Source: Margaritispora aquatica (taxonomy: Eukaryota; Ascomycota; Leotiomycetes; Helotiales; Discinellaceae). Taken from it: a DNA stretch of 64,000 nt. The notes beneath the pieces are model-generated. The model saw only the letters and a list, made by a program, of their open reading frames with translations. It had not been told where the DNA came from and did not search any database. The stretch spans positions 1,736,001-1,800,000 of the forward strand of contig VJWN01000004.1 in the NCBI GenBank assembly GCA_007644065.1, in the 5' to 3' direction. Positions 22,451 to 32,864 of the stretch are shown piece by piece (the first letter of the stretch is position 1; each line of letters opens with the position of its first letter). The position numbers were made by a program, and so were the translations under genes.

Positions 22451-23460
22451 ATGCCTCGCTCGAATATAATGCGAACATCAACACTCCTCCCTCTCCTCCT
22501 CCTCCGCACCGGCGCCTTCGCTGCCGTGATTCAGACATGCGCCTGGAAAGACGGCAGTCTGGCACAAGACTACTTCCCATGCACAAACGCAACGGCCACA
22601 TCTGGGAACTGCTGCCACAAAGACGATGCGTGTACCGAGAACGGCATGTGCTATGGTGGTGTGGGGTTGGTGTATCGAGGGGCGTGTATCAATACCTGGG
22701 GCGGCGACTGCTTGACTTATTGCGATGATAGTGAGTTGTTCCCTTCTCACACTGGATGTATGGTGAATGATGAACGAATGCTGATTTATGATCTGTGTAG
22801 TTACTGCTAATTGGGCAAATTGTAAGTTCACCTGATGTGAAGGGGAAACAGCAGAGTATAGATGAGTGCTAATACAAACCAGTCTTCCCATGCGCATACG
22901 CAGGCTCCGGCTCAACATTCGGACCTCAAACATGGTGGTGTGGCGCTAAAGGGACGGAGATGTGCACCCAAGTGAATGGGACACACATCGTTAACATCAA
23001 CCCCGGCGGACCGAAGAAGATCGTTGGGCAAGCCGCTGCTACAGTCGCTGCTACTGGGACAACAGCTTCAGGGTCCGCACAAGCGACAACAAGCAGCACG
23101 GCAAACACATGTCCTAGTCCTGCAGCATCAAGTAGCAACACGGGCCCGCTGATTGGGCTAGGTGTCGTGGTCGGTGTATTGGTGCTGCTTGGTGCTGCTG
23201 GTACGATTTGGGGAATGGTGAGATATAGGAAGTTGAAGAGAGAGTTAGATGGGTTGCTTGCTGGGCAGAGGGGAGAGGAGAGGAATCCCACAATCGGGGA
23301 AACGGGTTCGTATGTGCAACAAGGCAATAAATACCAGCCCGAAGGTGTATATACGCCAGAGATGTCAAATGAAGCTTCGCTGCTAAAGGTTGAGATGGAT
23401 GGACGGGATCGACCGGAGGTGGCTGAGCTGGGAGGAGGGAATATACCGAACCGATATTGA
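22451..23460 (+). CDS. Cys-rich single-pass membrane protein with signal peptide
   Basis: Exons 22451-22730, 22801-22821 and 22883-23460 give 292 residues; the middle exon is only 21 nt. Residues 1-25 are a signal peptide (basic start, then a Leu-rich core ending AFAA). The ectodomain to about residue 130 holds many Cys in the order C-x(n)-NCCHKDDAC-ENGMCYGG-RGACINTWGGDC-YCDD, suggesting several disulfides. A Ser/Thr/Ala-rich linker follows, then one transmembrane helix at about 190-213 (LIGLGVVVGVLVLLGAAGTIWG), a basic stop-transfer stretch RYRKLKREL, and a cytosolic tail of about 75 residues. The layout is shared by many fungal surface proteins, some of them wall-stress or signalling sensors, but no function is assigned for this type. 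The gene was joined using conserved Cys spacing and frame. Confidence 0.8.
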
Positions 23461-23877
23461 GGAGTCTTATTAGACTAAATGAAAGCTTGTGTCTCTGTGC
23501 GTATGGCTCTTCTAACTTGGCATTTTTGTGCGTCGAAACGCTTGTTGAAGAAAGACACCAAAGCCATTGCCCTCCTCGCTTCCGAGTTTCAAGACATTAC
23601 CAAGTTGACAAAGACCAGCCTACAAATATTTGATCAAAGAAAGGCTGCGGTGCGGAGCCGTCAAAATTTATGTACTTTCCTTTCTTTTGCACGACTGAAT
23701 CAAAGACCTGGATTGAAGGCATGTGAAGGCGTGCTGGATCTGATGAGAGCTTAGGTAGGTGCATTGGTAAGCTACAAGGCTAAGTATCAGGCGACCAATA
23801 CTGTAGCCGCGTCAACCTGGAAGCCCTCCAGCTTCTTCTACCTTAACCATTCCATATTGTCAAAGTCTTGACTAAAC
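23461..23877. other. Short intergenic region before the HET-domain gene
   Basis: 417 bp holding the promoter of the next gene. A 91-codon ORF (23479-23754) lies here; no domain or other support is seen for it. Confidence 0.4.
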
Positions 23878-25830
23878 ATGGCGCGCGTTATGTGGGTAGA
23901 AAAGATTGCGCACCAATGCCAGCATTGCGAAAACATCATTTTTACCTTAGCTGAGCAAATTTCTTTTCCATTCATGGCAGTTGAGCAAGCAGACGAGGCT
24001 GGATGCCAATTTTTCCAAATGATACTCGAGAAATATCCTATTAAGGGCACCGCTGATTGGTTTAAACGACCGAAATTAGAATTAGCTTGCAATGGAGTGG
24101 GACATGTTGATATCTGCTGGATGGATGGCGAAACCAAGTTAGTTGACTCCACCGATCAATGGCTCGAGATATCTCGCATGTTCGCTCGAAAGGACAACTC
24201 AGCTTTTGCCGACTTGAGAGCAAGCCCTCTGAACTCTTCTCCAGGATCGAGGAAGAGCTTTCATGATATTCGCCGTTGGATCCGTCAGTGTGACTATGGG
24301 CACGCGGACTGTAAAATATTACGGAAAGAACTGAGTGGGCAAGGCCCTGCTCGCCTAATCGATGTTGGGGATGAAGGCAGCGACAGCGTCTGCATATGTG
24401 ACAATGAGCCTGGGGGCGATAAACCGTATGTAGCTCTCAGCTACTGCTGGGGAGGCGATCAAAAGTCGAAAACGGTACGCGCAACACTAGAAGAAAGACG
24501 CAAAGGCTTTCCACTTGCGGATCTCTCGACAGCTATCCAGGATGCCGTCATTACTACCCGAAAACTTGGACTACAATACCTTTGGGTTGATGCAATCTGC
24601 ATTCTTCAGGGTGATGAAGATGACTGTAAACGAGAACTGCCAAAAATGGGTCAAATTTACTCCGGCGCTTATCTTACGATTCTGGCAGCGAGAGTCCAAA
24701 AAGCTGATGATAGCTTTCTTCAGCCCCGTGATCTCATCAAAGGTTACGGATCGGTGTGTCGAGTAAAATACTGCCAAAGCACGGAAAGTACTGGAGATGC
24801 TAAATCAGTCTTTCTCTCGGCCAACCACCTGGATATCACACAGGATGATCCTATTGACTCGAGGGGTTGGGCTTTCCAGGAGCGTCTCCGGTCTTTCCGC
24901 GTTCTTGAATTTGGAAGTAAGCAAACAATATGGGAATGTCCAGGCCGTCGTTGTGTCGACGGCGGCGAGAACTTATTTGATACACCATCAAGCGATCCCT
25001 TGTTTACAGGTACAGTCGCTGATTTGCCCTTCCCATACCGTCTTGATGATCCAAAATGGGAGGCAGTGGATGCGCGGAATCGGGCTCTTGGGGCATGGCA
25101 GAACCTAGTGATGGAGTATTCCAAGCGGGATCTAAGCAAGAGGACTGACAGACTCCCTGCTTTTGCCGCTATAGCAGAGGCATTTGGAAGCTTTTTGAAA
25201 CTGGATAGTGACCAGTACGTTGCAGGTCTCTGGACCTCTGATATTTGTATGCAACTACGGTGGCGGCGACCTGACGAAATGGCAGGAGGTGGTGAGTACA
25301 ACGAGAGGCATGGACCAACATGGTCATGGGCATCTCTGGAAGGCCCCGTGGTTTATGACCATCCTCGGCTAAAAATTGGTAATGATACCCTTGAGGTGGT
25401 CACAAACGAGTGCCAAACTCGATGGAAGTCGCCAGAATTCAAATATGGTGAGGTGGAGTTTGCGCGGCTGGTGGTCTGTGGGTACTTGCATTTATCAATT
25501 TGGGAGGAAGGGCGGGTATTTGGCGAACGGCGCCATGGTACAGAAGATTTCGTTTCACTTCCTTTGAAGGCCTGGTGGGACTCTGAGGAAGAGAGGCCTA
25601 CACGTGTATGGTGCTTGGAAATCAAACCAATCAGCTCGACGTCGGAGAATGTTTCATATGGTATATTACTAACTGAACCGGTGGGTAACGTCTATAAACG
25701 GCTAGGTTACTATAAGACGACCATTAAGTATGAATCAAAACTACGTAACTCAGCACTAGACCAGCGCAAACTGCCGCTGAACTGGAATTGGTTTCCTGAT
25801 GGCGAATATAAAAAGATCTGTATTGAGTAG
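23878..25830 (+). CDS. Heterokaryon-incompatibility (HET) domain protein
   Basis: One uninterrupted frame of 650 residues. HET-domain proteins of filamentous fungi mediate vegetative incompatibility and programmed cell death after non-self contact, usually together with partner loci. All three HET blocks are present: YVALSYCWGG (184-193), then LQYLWVDAICILQGD with MGQIYSGAYLTILAA, then SRGWAFQERLRSFRVLEF with TIWEC. Ahead of the domain is a Cys/His-bearing lead (WIRQCDYGHADC, about 134-145) that matches the family. After it comes a region of about 290 residues with GPTWSWASLEG, a motif common downstream of HET domains. No NACHT, ankyrin or WD repeats are fused to it. No intron is needed. This is the second HET-type gene in the window. 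Whether it acts in incompatibility is not shown by the sequence. Confidence 0.92.
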   Translation: MARVMWVEKIAHQCQHCENIIFTLAEQISFPFMAVEQADEAGCQFFQMILEKYPIKGTADWFKRPKLELACNGVGHVDICWMDGETKLVDSTDQWLEISRMFARKDNSAFADLRASPLNSSPGSRKSFHDIRRWIRQCDYGHADCKILRKELSGQGPARLIDVGDEGSDSVCICDNEPGGDKPYVALSYCWGGDQKSKTVRATLEERRKGFPLADLSTAIQDAVITTRKLGLQYLWVDAICILQGDEDDCKRELPKMGQIYSGAYLTILAARVQKADDSFLQPRDLIKGYGSVCRVKYCQSTESTGDAKSVFLSANHLDITQDDPIDSRGWAFQERLRSFRVLEFGSKQTIWECPGRRCVDGGENLFDTPSSDPLFTGTVADLPFPYRLDDPKWEAVDARNRALGAWQNLVMEYSKRDLSKRTDRLPAFAAIAEAFGSFLKLDSDQYVAGLWTSDICMQLRWRRPDEMAGGGEYNERHGPTWSWASLEGPVVYDHPRLKIGNDTLEVVTNECQTRWKSPEFKYGEVEFARLVVCGYLHLSIWEEGRVFGERRHGTEDFVSLPLKAWWDSEEERPTRVWCLEIKPISSTSENVSYGILLTEPVGNVYKRLGYYKTTIKYESKLRNSALDQRKLPLNWNWFPDGEYKKICIE

Positions 25831-26679
25831 TTAAATATCCAATACAAGTGGAAAGAAAGCTTTACAGCTGTTGAAAAGAACCTTATTCTAAGCAATATAT
25901 TATGAAGCTATATCTTTTGAACGATGCCAAGAACTTCTGTGAAGGCGTCACTGCATAAAAGAATACCCATATCTTTCTACTTACGATTTCCAAGCAAGGT
26001 TAGGTGTCTAATTATCTTCACTTGCCGATAACTGGAAGTAACTCTCAAAATGTATCAGCAAATAGTAAATGGAGACCGAATCATCACAAATAGTAACCTC
26101 TTATGACAAGGCTCTATCTTAATCCCACCTGGAACGACAAGGCGAACGTATTAGTTGTGGAAGACTCAAGTCTTTCAGCTACTTGACTGAATAGTTCTTT
26201 GATGTACTTATGGTTAAAATATATCGAGCATTGTGCAAAATCTTGAGAAAGGAAAACACGCTTTGTACGTAAATAATGAAGACAACAAAAGATAAAAATG
26301 ACATCTTTAATCCAAATCCTTCATGCCCACAACTCAAGCCATCGACTTTTCTATCGTCTTGCCATGATTGAAATTGTAGACAGTTTGATGAGATAGGCTC
26401 TGATATCTCTCACTTGACTATTATCCCTCCACACTCACCTGCGCTACGAAATAACCAATCTGGTATAAGCTCAACAAAGCCATTTGAGAGGGTGAAGTGT
26501 TGCGAAAAGCGATAATAAATGTGCACGTCAAACGACAGAAGCAAGGTAGGTAAGGAAAGAAGTGGACGTTGATGTCGATAAAAAGGCGGTCGGACGCGGC
26601 AAAATACCTCGACCTGTACCTGCAGCTCAACCTCGACATCCAGCCAAAAATATAAAATAGACACAAAACCAACCTCAAA
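25831..26679. other. Intergenic region, AT-rich
   Basis: 850 bp without a supported gene. Minus-strand ORFs near 26410-26793 overlap the next gene's first exon and have no domain. A TATAAAAT string sits at about 26651, only ~29 bp before the ATG, too close for confident use as a TATA box. Confidence 0.4.
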
Positions 26680-27662
26680 ATGGCAAAAGAAAAGTCCATA
26701 AACCCAGCGCAAGCTCAGCGCAAAGCCGACAAGGCAAAGGCAATCAAGAAAGGTGCGTTCTCTCCCTCCCAACACCCTAACTAAAGCAAGCAAATAGCTA
26801 ACACCTTCCAGGCAAAGCAGAAGTCCAAGGGCGACGCAACGAGAAGCTCGCGCGGCGCAACCCGGACCGTCTCCAGAAACAGCTCGACGACCTCAAAGCG
26901 CTCGAAAGCAGCGGCGGCAAGCTCACCAGCCACGAGAAGACGCAGATCGAGAGTCTCGAACGGGACATCAAAGCCGTCAAGAAGGCGCGCGAGGCCTTGG
27001 GCGATGCGGCGCCGAAGTTTGGAGCTTCGCATGCGTTTAGGGACCGTGATGGGGATGCGCCCGCTCGAGGGGGCTTCGCGGGGAGGGGAGGCAGAGGTGG
27101 TGGGGTGCTGGGGAAGAGGAGGCGTGATGATGGCGACGAGAGTAGTGAGGAGGAGACGCCGGAAGATGTGAAGCGCATCCCGATGCCGAGGGATACGCCG
27201 CCGCCGATTCCGAAGGAGGTGCTGGATAAATGGTACCAGAGGAGGAGAGAGCGGATGGGCCATACGAATACCAATCATCAGAATGGCAATGGACCTCCGA
27301 GAGGCACGAATGCGAACATGGTGCCCTTGGGAGCAGGAGATCGGATGGCAGGTCGGACTGAAGGATTGCCAGAACGACCGACCTATGTGCAACCTAAGGT
27401 GGAGGCGAAGACGACATATGAATCTGCTCCTATTATTCGAGACTTGAGGAAAGAGGCTACAGCCTTTGTTCCTGCTGCTGTGAGGGCGAAACTGGACAAG
27501 TCGAAAGGTGTGGGTGGACTGGTTGAACCTGAAGAGATGGATAGGTTGGAGGCGGCTGGATATATGGGCACCAAGAAGTCTGGGGGTGATGACATAAGGA
27601 GTAGTCGGGGTATTGAGTCGAGGGCAGTTATGATGGAGGAAGTGGATGATGAAGATGGTTGA
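26680..27662 (+). CDS. WBP11: WBP11-like pre-mRNA splicing factor
   Basis: Exons 26680-26752 and 26812-27662 give 307 residues; the 59-bp intron has a GCTAAC branch site. The N-terminus MAKEKSINPAQAQRKADKAK continues across the splice to KKGKAEVQGRRNEKLARRNP. This is the Wbp11 domain, found in a nuclear factor that binds WW/spliceosomal proteins and takes part in splicing. Next come a long charged coiled-coil stretch (LKALESSGGKLTSHEKTQIESLERDIK), an RGG-like segment, the basic GKRRRDDGDES patch, and MPRDTPPPIPKEVLDKWY. The C-terminus is acidic. The animal protein is about twice as long and carries long proline-rich WW ligands. This fungal form is short and keeps only a small Pro cluster, usual for fungal orthologues as far as I know. 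A 203-codon antisense frame is a shadow. Confidence 0.85.
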
Positions 27663-30312
27663 GGTGCATGTGCATGTTGAACGTTAAGCGTAAGAGAAAA
27701 ATTGATACCCAAGAGAACAATATTATAGCTCTCTTACATAGAAGATCGGCATCAGCCGAAAATATCGTGATGCAGCAACATTCTGTCACTAAAACTATCA
27801 TGGAAGCTACCTATTCATTCCCACAAGGAAACACACCATGTTCCAAGTCTCCGCTTACATACAACTCACAAATTGATCTATGCATATGACCACGACTCCA
27901 CCGTTCTTGTGTATCAAATGCTGCAAATCAGGACGACCAATTCTTGACACAAAATATTACCCATCAATGCACTCAGCAAGACCACCCAAGTCTTCCTACC
28001 AGTCATAGTGATAGTACCTACGTTCCTCCTACTTGTATACAGCCAAAAGCATTCCTATTTCGCTCTATTCAAATCAAATCTTCATCGCCACGGTCGTAAC
28101 TACGTTCTTCATGTCATTTACTCTAGATTTCCTATTCGGCATATGAGCAATACCACCTCCACGCATGCCTCACAATGCACGTTTCCTATTTCGTGCTACC
28201 TCGCTGTATCTTTTCATCGGCAGATGCACATGTCTAAGATACCGTGCTTCACTTTTTTCTTTCTAGGATTATCATCTAACTGCTTACAAGTTACTCGTAC
28301 GCCCTACAGCTTCCTCACTCGCTTTCACAACAGACGAACATCTCGCTGTCGAATTTCCTCTCTAGCTCGTCTGAACCAATAGGGAAATCTTGAGCTTTGT
28401 CCTACCCAGGAGGACATAGAAGGGGATCATATTAGCATAGTAGCAGGAACTATACTGATAATCGTGAAGTCTGAGTGCAGTCTTGTATGAAGGTGCTGCG
28501 TGATGGCTGGGTGCGTGGGGTTAGAAGTTATGACGATGAGCCCTTTGTTTTCTCGAAAGATCACCTTTGAAGGGAGCTTGTCTTTCATTGTGAGGGTGTA
28601 AATCAATAAGCTTGATCTATTAATGACACATTGAATACATCCATCTCGATACAAACGGGACATTCGTACCCTAGTCGTCCAATATTAAGCGAGGAACTAA
28701 CCACAACTTCACCTCAACCCTCAACAACGCATGCCACAAGAACGAGAACAAAAACCAAACAAACCAATGCTATCTAAGCATTGTTCAACTACTACCACTG
28801 AGTGAGCAAACCAACAAGCAAGCGTGCTCCAAGTCTCCTCCAACCCAACAATCGACGAGTTTCAACCCTCCCCACGCATCAGCAACGACCACAATCACAA
28901 CACCAGTGAGTGCCCTATAAATTCCCAGAGTCCCGACATATCTCCAAGTCTCCCAACCCTGCCAAATCCCACACGCTCGTTTGTTAAGAAACCAATCCCA
29001 TTTTAGCTACCTTGTGTTTGATGTGACGGGAGCTTTACGACAAGGGGAGACGGGATGAACACAATCGTGATTGCGAGGTCGAGAGCTACCTAAAAGGAGA
29101 AGGCGGAGAGGGACGAAGCGAGGGAGAATGAGATGGGGAATGAGATAGAGATGGAACTCAGTGCACTACTGAGAAATGAAAGAGGTGCTTGTAGAGTGCG
29201 CATATGCGATTGTCATTAACACTTCGAACTCAAGCGATTCATCAGACCACACCGAGTCAAACCAAGCACGGCAAAACTACCAAGCCGACCAGCCACAGCT
29301 AAAACCAAAAACAGAACACAGATGCTGAGCCACATCACCTCTGGACTCATGGACTCATCACTTTCAAGTACACAGACAGGACACATTGTATGAAGTAGAT
29401 CATAGGCACTCGCTTACCACGGGCACCCACAACAGCAGAACAAGAATACCAACTGAGGTAATGCACTAAGCATGAGTTCTGACAAGAAAAGCGTCACACA
29501 ATTTCTTATTCTGGTGACAGAAAGATTTGAATGGCCTGTATTGGAAATCGGACCCTGGTATCACCGCCTCCCAGATCTCTATACAAACTCAACTCATCCA
29601 TTTCCTCTCTAACCGACACAAAGAGAGATCCGAAAGTCATCACTCATTTCCCTTCCTTCCTACCTCATCCCTTCTATCATCTCATTTCCCCTGGCTTCTC
29701 CATCCCTCCTAAATTGATTGATACACAACGCTGAAACCATGCAAGAGAGGATATGATAGCGCGTAGCCTCCATCGAACGTATACTGAAGGCCCGCTCATC
29801 GTATCCACACAAAGCATCGCTCCAACGCTCAAGCTACCCCTTAACGCTGTCATTTGCCCACAGAGAAGTAGAATTATATGCCTAACAACAGATGCGCCGA
29901 TCCCCAATGCATTATTACCGGAAAAAAAACTGAGAGCAAACAAGAAAATGTGTTGTGCTGCAAAACGCGTATGTACTTCCGTCACCCAGAACAGGAGACC
30001 CACAAACGATTATGAAACTCTGCTCAGGCTCCATAATCTAAGTTGATATTCGTAATTATTCCCCTCTAGAGTCACTCTCCTCGTGGATTTTGATCATGTT
30101 GTCTCTATCTTCAATTCGGCCAATTAAAATGAAGAGTAAAGTCGAAGTTTTACACGCAAATGAGGTTTCAACAGGTCGTGACCAGAGAATAGGTCACAAC
30201 GGACAAATTAAGGATGAATAGAGCCCTGTCCTGACCGTCTCCAAAAATGTGAGTGATGCTGCAATGCTTCCAACATAACCCAGATCGAAGAATTCCATGT
30301 TATCACTTTTGT
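27663..30312. other. 2.6-kb convergent intergenic region without a supported gene
   Basis: It lies between the stops of the WBP11-like gene (+) and the ketopantoate-reductase-like gene (-). It contains only ORFs of up to about 124 codons with no domain. No RNA gene or repeat was recognised. Confidence 0.4.
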
Positions 30313-32864
30313 TTACCTAACGCCGATCGGTGGTCGAGGGCCGAGACTGCTTTGGCTGCTGTGAGCTGACGGCTCAGAATCGATGTTGGCAGAATCACCA
30401 CTCCCCGCGCTAGCGCTCGCACTACCCGTCAGACTTCGAACATTTACAGCACCTTTTGGTGGATGGAGGGCGCTCACCCCAGCATATTGCTCAACTTGTT
30501 GCGGAGCAACTGAATTGCCTTGTCCCGGAGGATGTCGAGGAACAGGCTGACGCATGTTACCAGGTGGAGATGGTCTTCCATTGACTGCACCCCCCATTTG
30601 ACCATTTGGTGGTGAAGGTCTGCCATTTGCTCGGCCCATCTGCGGACTGTATGGGTTCCCTGGTGACTGACTTGCACGTCGGGGGAAAGGACCAGGTAAG
30701 CCATTTGGTGTCGGTACGCCATTGTATTGCAATTCATCCAAACGAGCAGCAGTCAAAGAGTTCGTCCTCGAGTCTAATCCAATCTGTGCACGATCTACGT
30801 TTCCATACCGATTAGATGAGTATCCTAACAGAGGATCATCCATTAAGTTGTCGTGTAATCCTGGGACCTGGCTGATTATTCTTGCGCTTGACCGATTCCT
30901 TGGGAATCCAGGACGTGGAAAATTGCCCCTTTGTGATGGTCCTGCAGGAAGATCACCATATTCGGGATTCTTCCGAATGTCTCTAGGATTTGGGGCAGCT
31001 TTCCGGTGGCGCCTCGAGGTTACACTCATCATATCGAAATTGTCGGGATCAATCAAAGGCACCGGAGGTCCATCCGCTGGATCCACATAGTCATCCTCGT
31101 CGTCGTCCTCGAACGCAGCATTTCTGACAGATGGTGTAGGTGGACCCCTTCGAGGGCCTCGACCTCCTGGTCTACCACCACCGCCTCCGCCTCCGCCGCC
31201 ACCACCACCACCACCACCACCACCACCACCACCGTTTCTCATACGTAGCTCCTGTTCTCGCAGTGCAAGCTCACGCTGTCTAAGCATCAGCTCTCTTTCT
31301 CGCAAGGCTAGATCAGAGCCATCTCCTCCTACAGCACTACCACCACCATACATAGATTCTCCGGACTCAGGGATATCATCGTAAAGGACTAAGTGACTAA
31401 ATTCTTCCAAATCATTGCCTTCGAGAGAAGCTCTCCTCGACTGGTTGCGCGGCCCTGGAGGATAGCCATTACCACCTGTCATTGGACGACCGTATCCGTT
31501 CGGTGGGCCTCCGTTCATTGGTGGTGGACCACGTCGCATTCCGGGGGGTGGGCCATTCATCGAAGGTGCTCTTCCTCTTCCTCTCCCAGGTCCGACTCCA
31601 TTTGGCTGCCCATTCATCATAGGTCTGATTGGCGGTCCAGCTGAACTCATCCGCGGTGGTGGGCCGTTGCTCGCCGGTGGGCCATTGCTCATGGGTGATG
31701 GTGCAGGAACATCTTTTCGCTGTTGATTGACAATGTTGAGATTGTGGAGAATAGAGTAGAGCGTTTCAATCCGTGGGACCTGGACCCCGACACCTTGTGC
31801 AAGCTTGATTGGAGATCCAAGATATGTTTCGACTTCCATAGGTCGCTTCGAGGAAAAATCTTGATACATAATGCTATTAGTTTCCACTGGTTTCATCATT
31901 TCCTCCATGACCTTTTCCTTGAAATTTGGCGGGAAGGTGCAGTTCTGGGCTTTGGCTAGGCGTAAGAGTTCGTCAAACACTTCAGATACAAGTGCCTTGA
32001 CTCCAACCTTTTCCATCATTGCAGCATGAGAGGGAGTGTCAAAAATAACGCTCAAAGGGTGAAAAGCAATTGGGCTGGTAACAATTTTAGCTGATGAACA
32101 TAAGTAGAATTTCTTCTTACGTACCCAATCATCCTTTCATACTGCTGCTGTCGAATATTAGATGAGACGTGACAATCAACCTGACCGCTGCTTAAAGTCA
32201 TGGCTAATGCATCCGCCATGTCGCCTTGTATTGTGCTTGGCATAGCTGGGTTCTTGTTTGCTGGACCAACCCATATCTCTGTAGAGCCTTTGTGCTCAAA
32301 TTCGCTGGCGCCTAGTTGTGTTATTTCTGCGCCGGAGACGAGCGATAACACGACATTGCTTGGAAACCTCGATTCAAGATGTGCTTCGACTCCTAAAGTA
32401 TGTGTGGTGTTGACCAGTATACACGTATGCTGTGGTGTCACCACGGATTCTATCACAGAAGCAAGATCGTAAACATCAGGCAGCGCTTTCACGCATAGCA
32501 GTACATAATCGAAAGCTCCCTCTCTATTACTTGCAGCCTCTTCGGGAGCTCGCACCACTGTTCATAAGACCATCAGCATATATTCAATCGACATGGAAAT
32601 TTTTAGGGACATACCATGTCGAGGCTTGAATCTCTCGTTCCCAAAGGAAGATGATCTGCGAGGAACCCAATTAGCTAGGAACCTTGTGCGAATTGGTCCA
32701 CTGCGTCCTTTCACTTACTTGAAGGATATCCCATATTGCGAAACCGCATCGAACCCAGATTTCCATACTAATGTCACATCACAGGCATTTGTGGCTTGGA
32801 GTCGCCATGAGAGGAAAGCCGACACAGCATTACCACCAACTACACAGACATTTAGTAAGTCCAT
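30313..32864 (-). CDS. Ketopantoate-reductase (PanE/ApbA) family protein with long disordered C-terminal tail
   Basis: Minus-strand exons 32864-32719, 32655-32615, 32557-32125 and 32074-30313 give 793 residues; introns are 63, 57 and 50 bp. Residues 1-325 follow the ketopantoate-reductase plan: an N-terminal strand and nucleotide loop (NVCVVGGNAVSAFLSW), FDYVLLCVKALPDV, CILVNTTHTLGVE, then the helical domain with FKEKVMEEMMKPVETNSIMYQDF. True ketopantoate reductase makes pantoate with NADPH for coenzyme A synthesis. The remaining ~470 residues are low complexity: Pro/Gly/Asn/Met-rich, three heptads of ALRExEL type (about 463-483), then 20 consecutive Gly (488-507), RGG-like and Pro/Ser-rich ends. 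The loop GGNAVS lacks the standard GxGxxG spacing, so cofactor use is uncertain and a regulatory role is possible. ATG 32864 directly precedes the nucleotide-binding strand. Confidence 0.85.
31174..31233 (-). repeat. GGN trinucleotide repeat coding 20 glycines
   Basis: Sixty bases of GGT/GGC/GGA codons, seen on the plus strand as CCA repeats with some CCG and CCT, inside the PanE-family gene. The run is mostly pure GGT at its 5' coding end, so its length is likely to vary between strains. Confidence 0.9.

Noticed and set aside
26781..27392. 203-codon minus-strand ORF
   Set aside because: Antisense to the WBP11-like gene; GC-rich coding DNA leaves the opposite frame open by chance.
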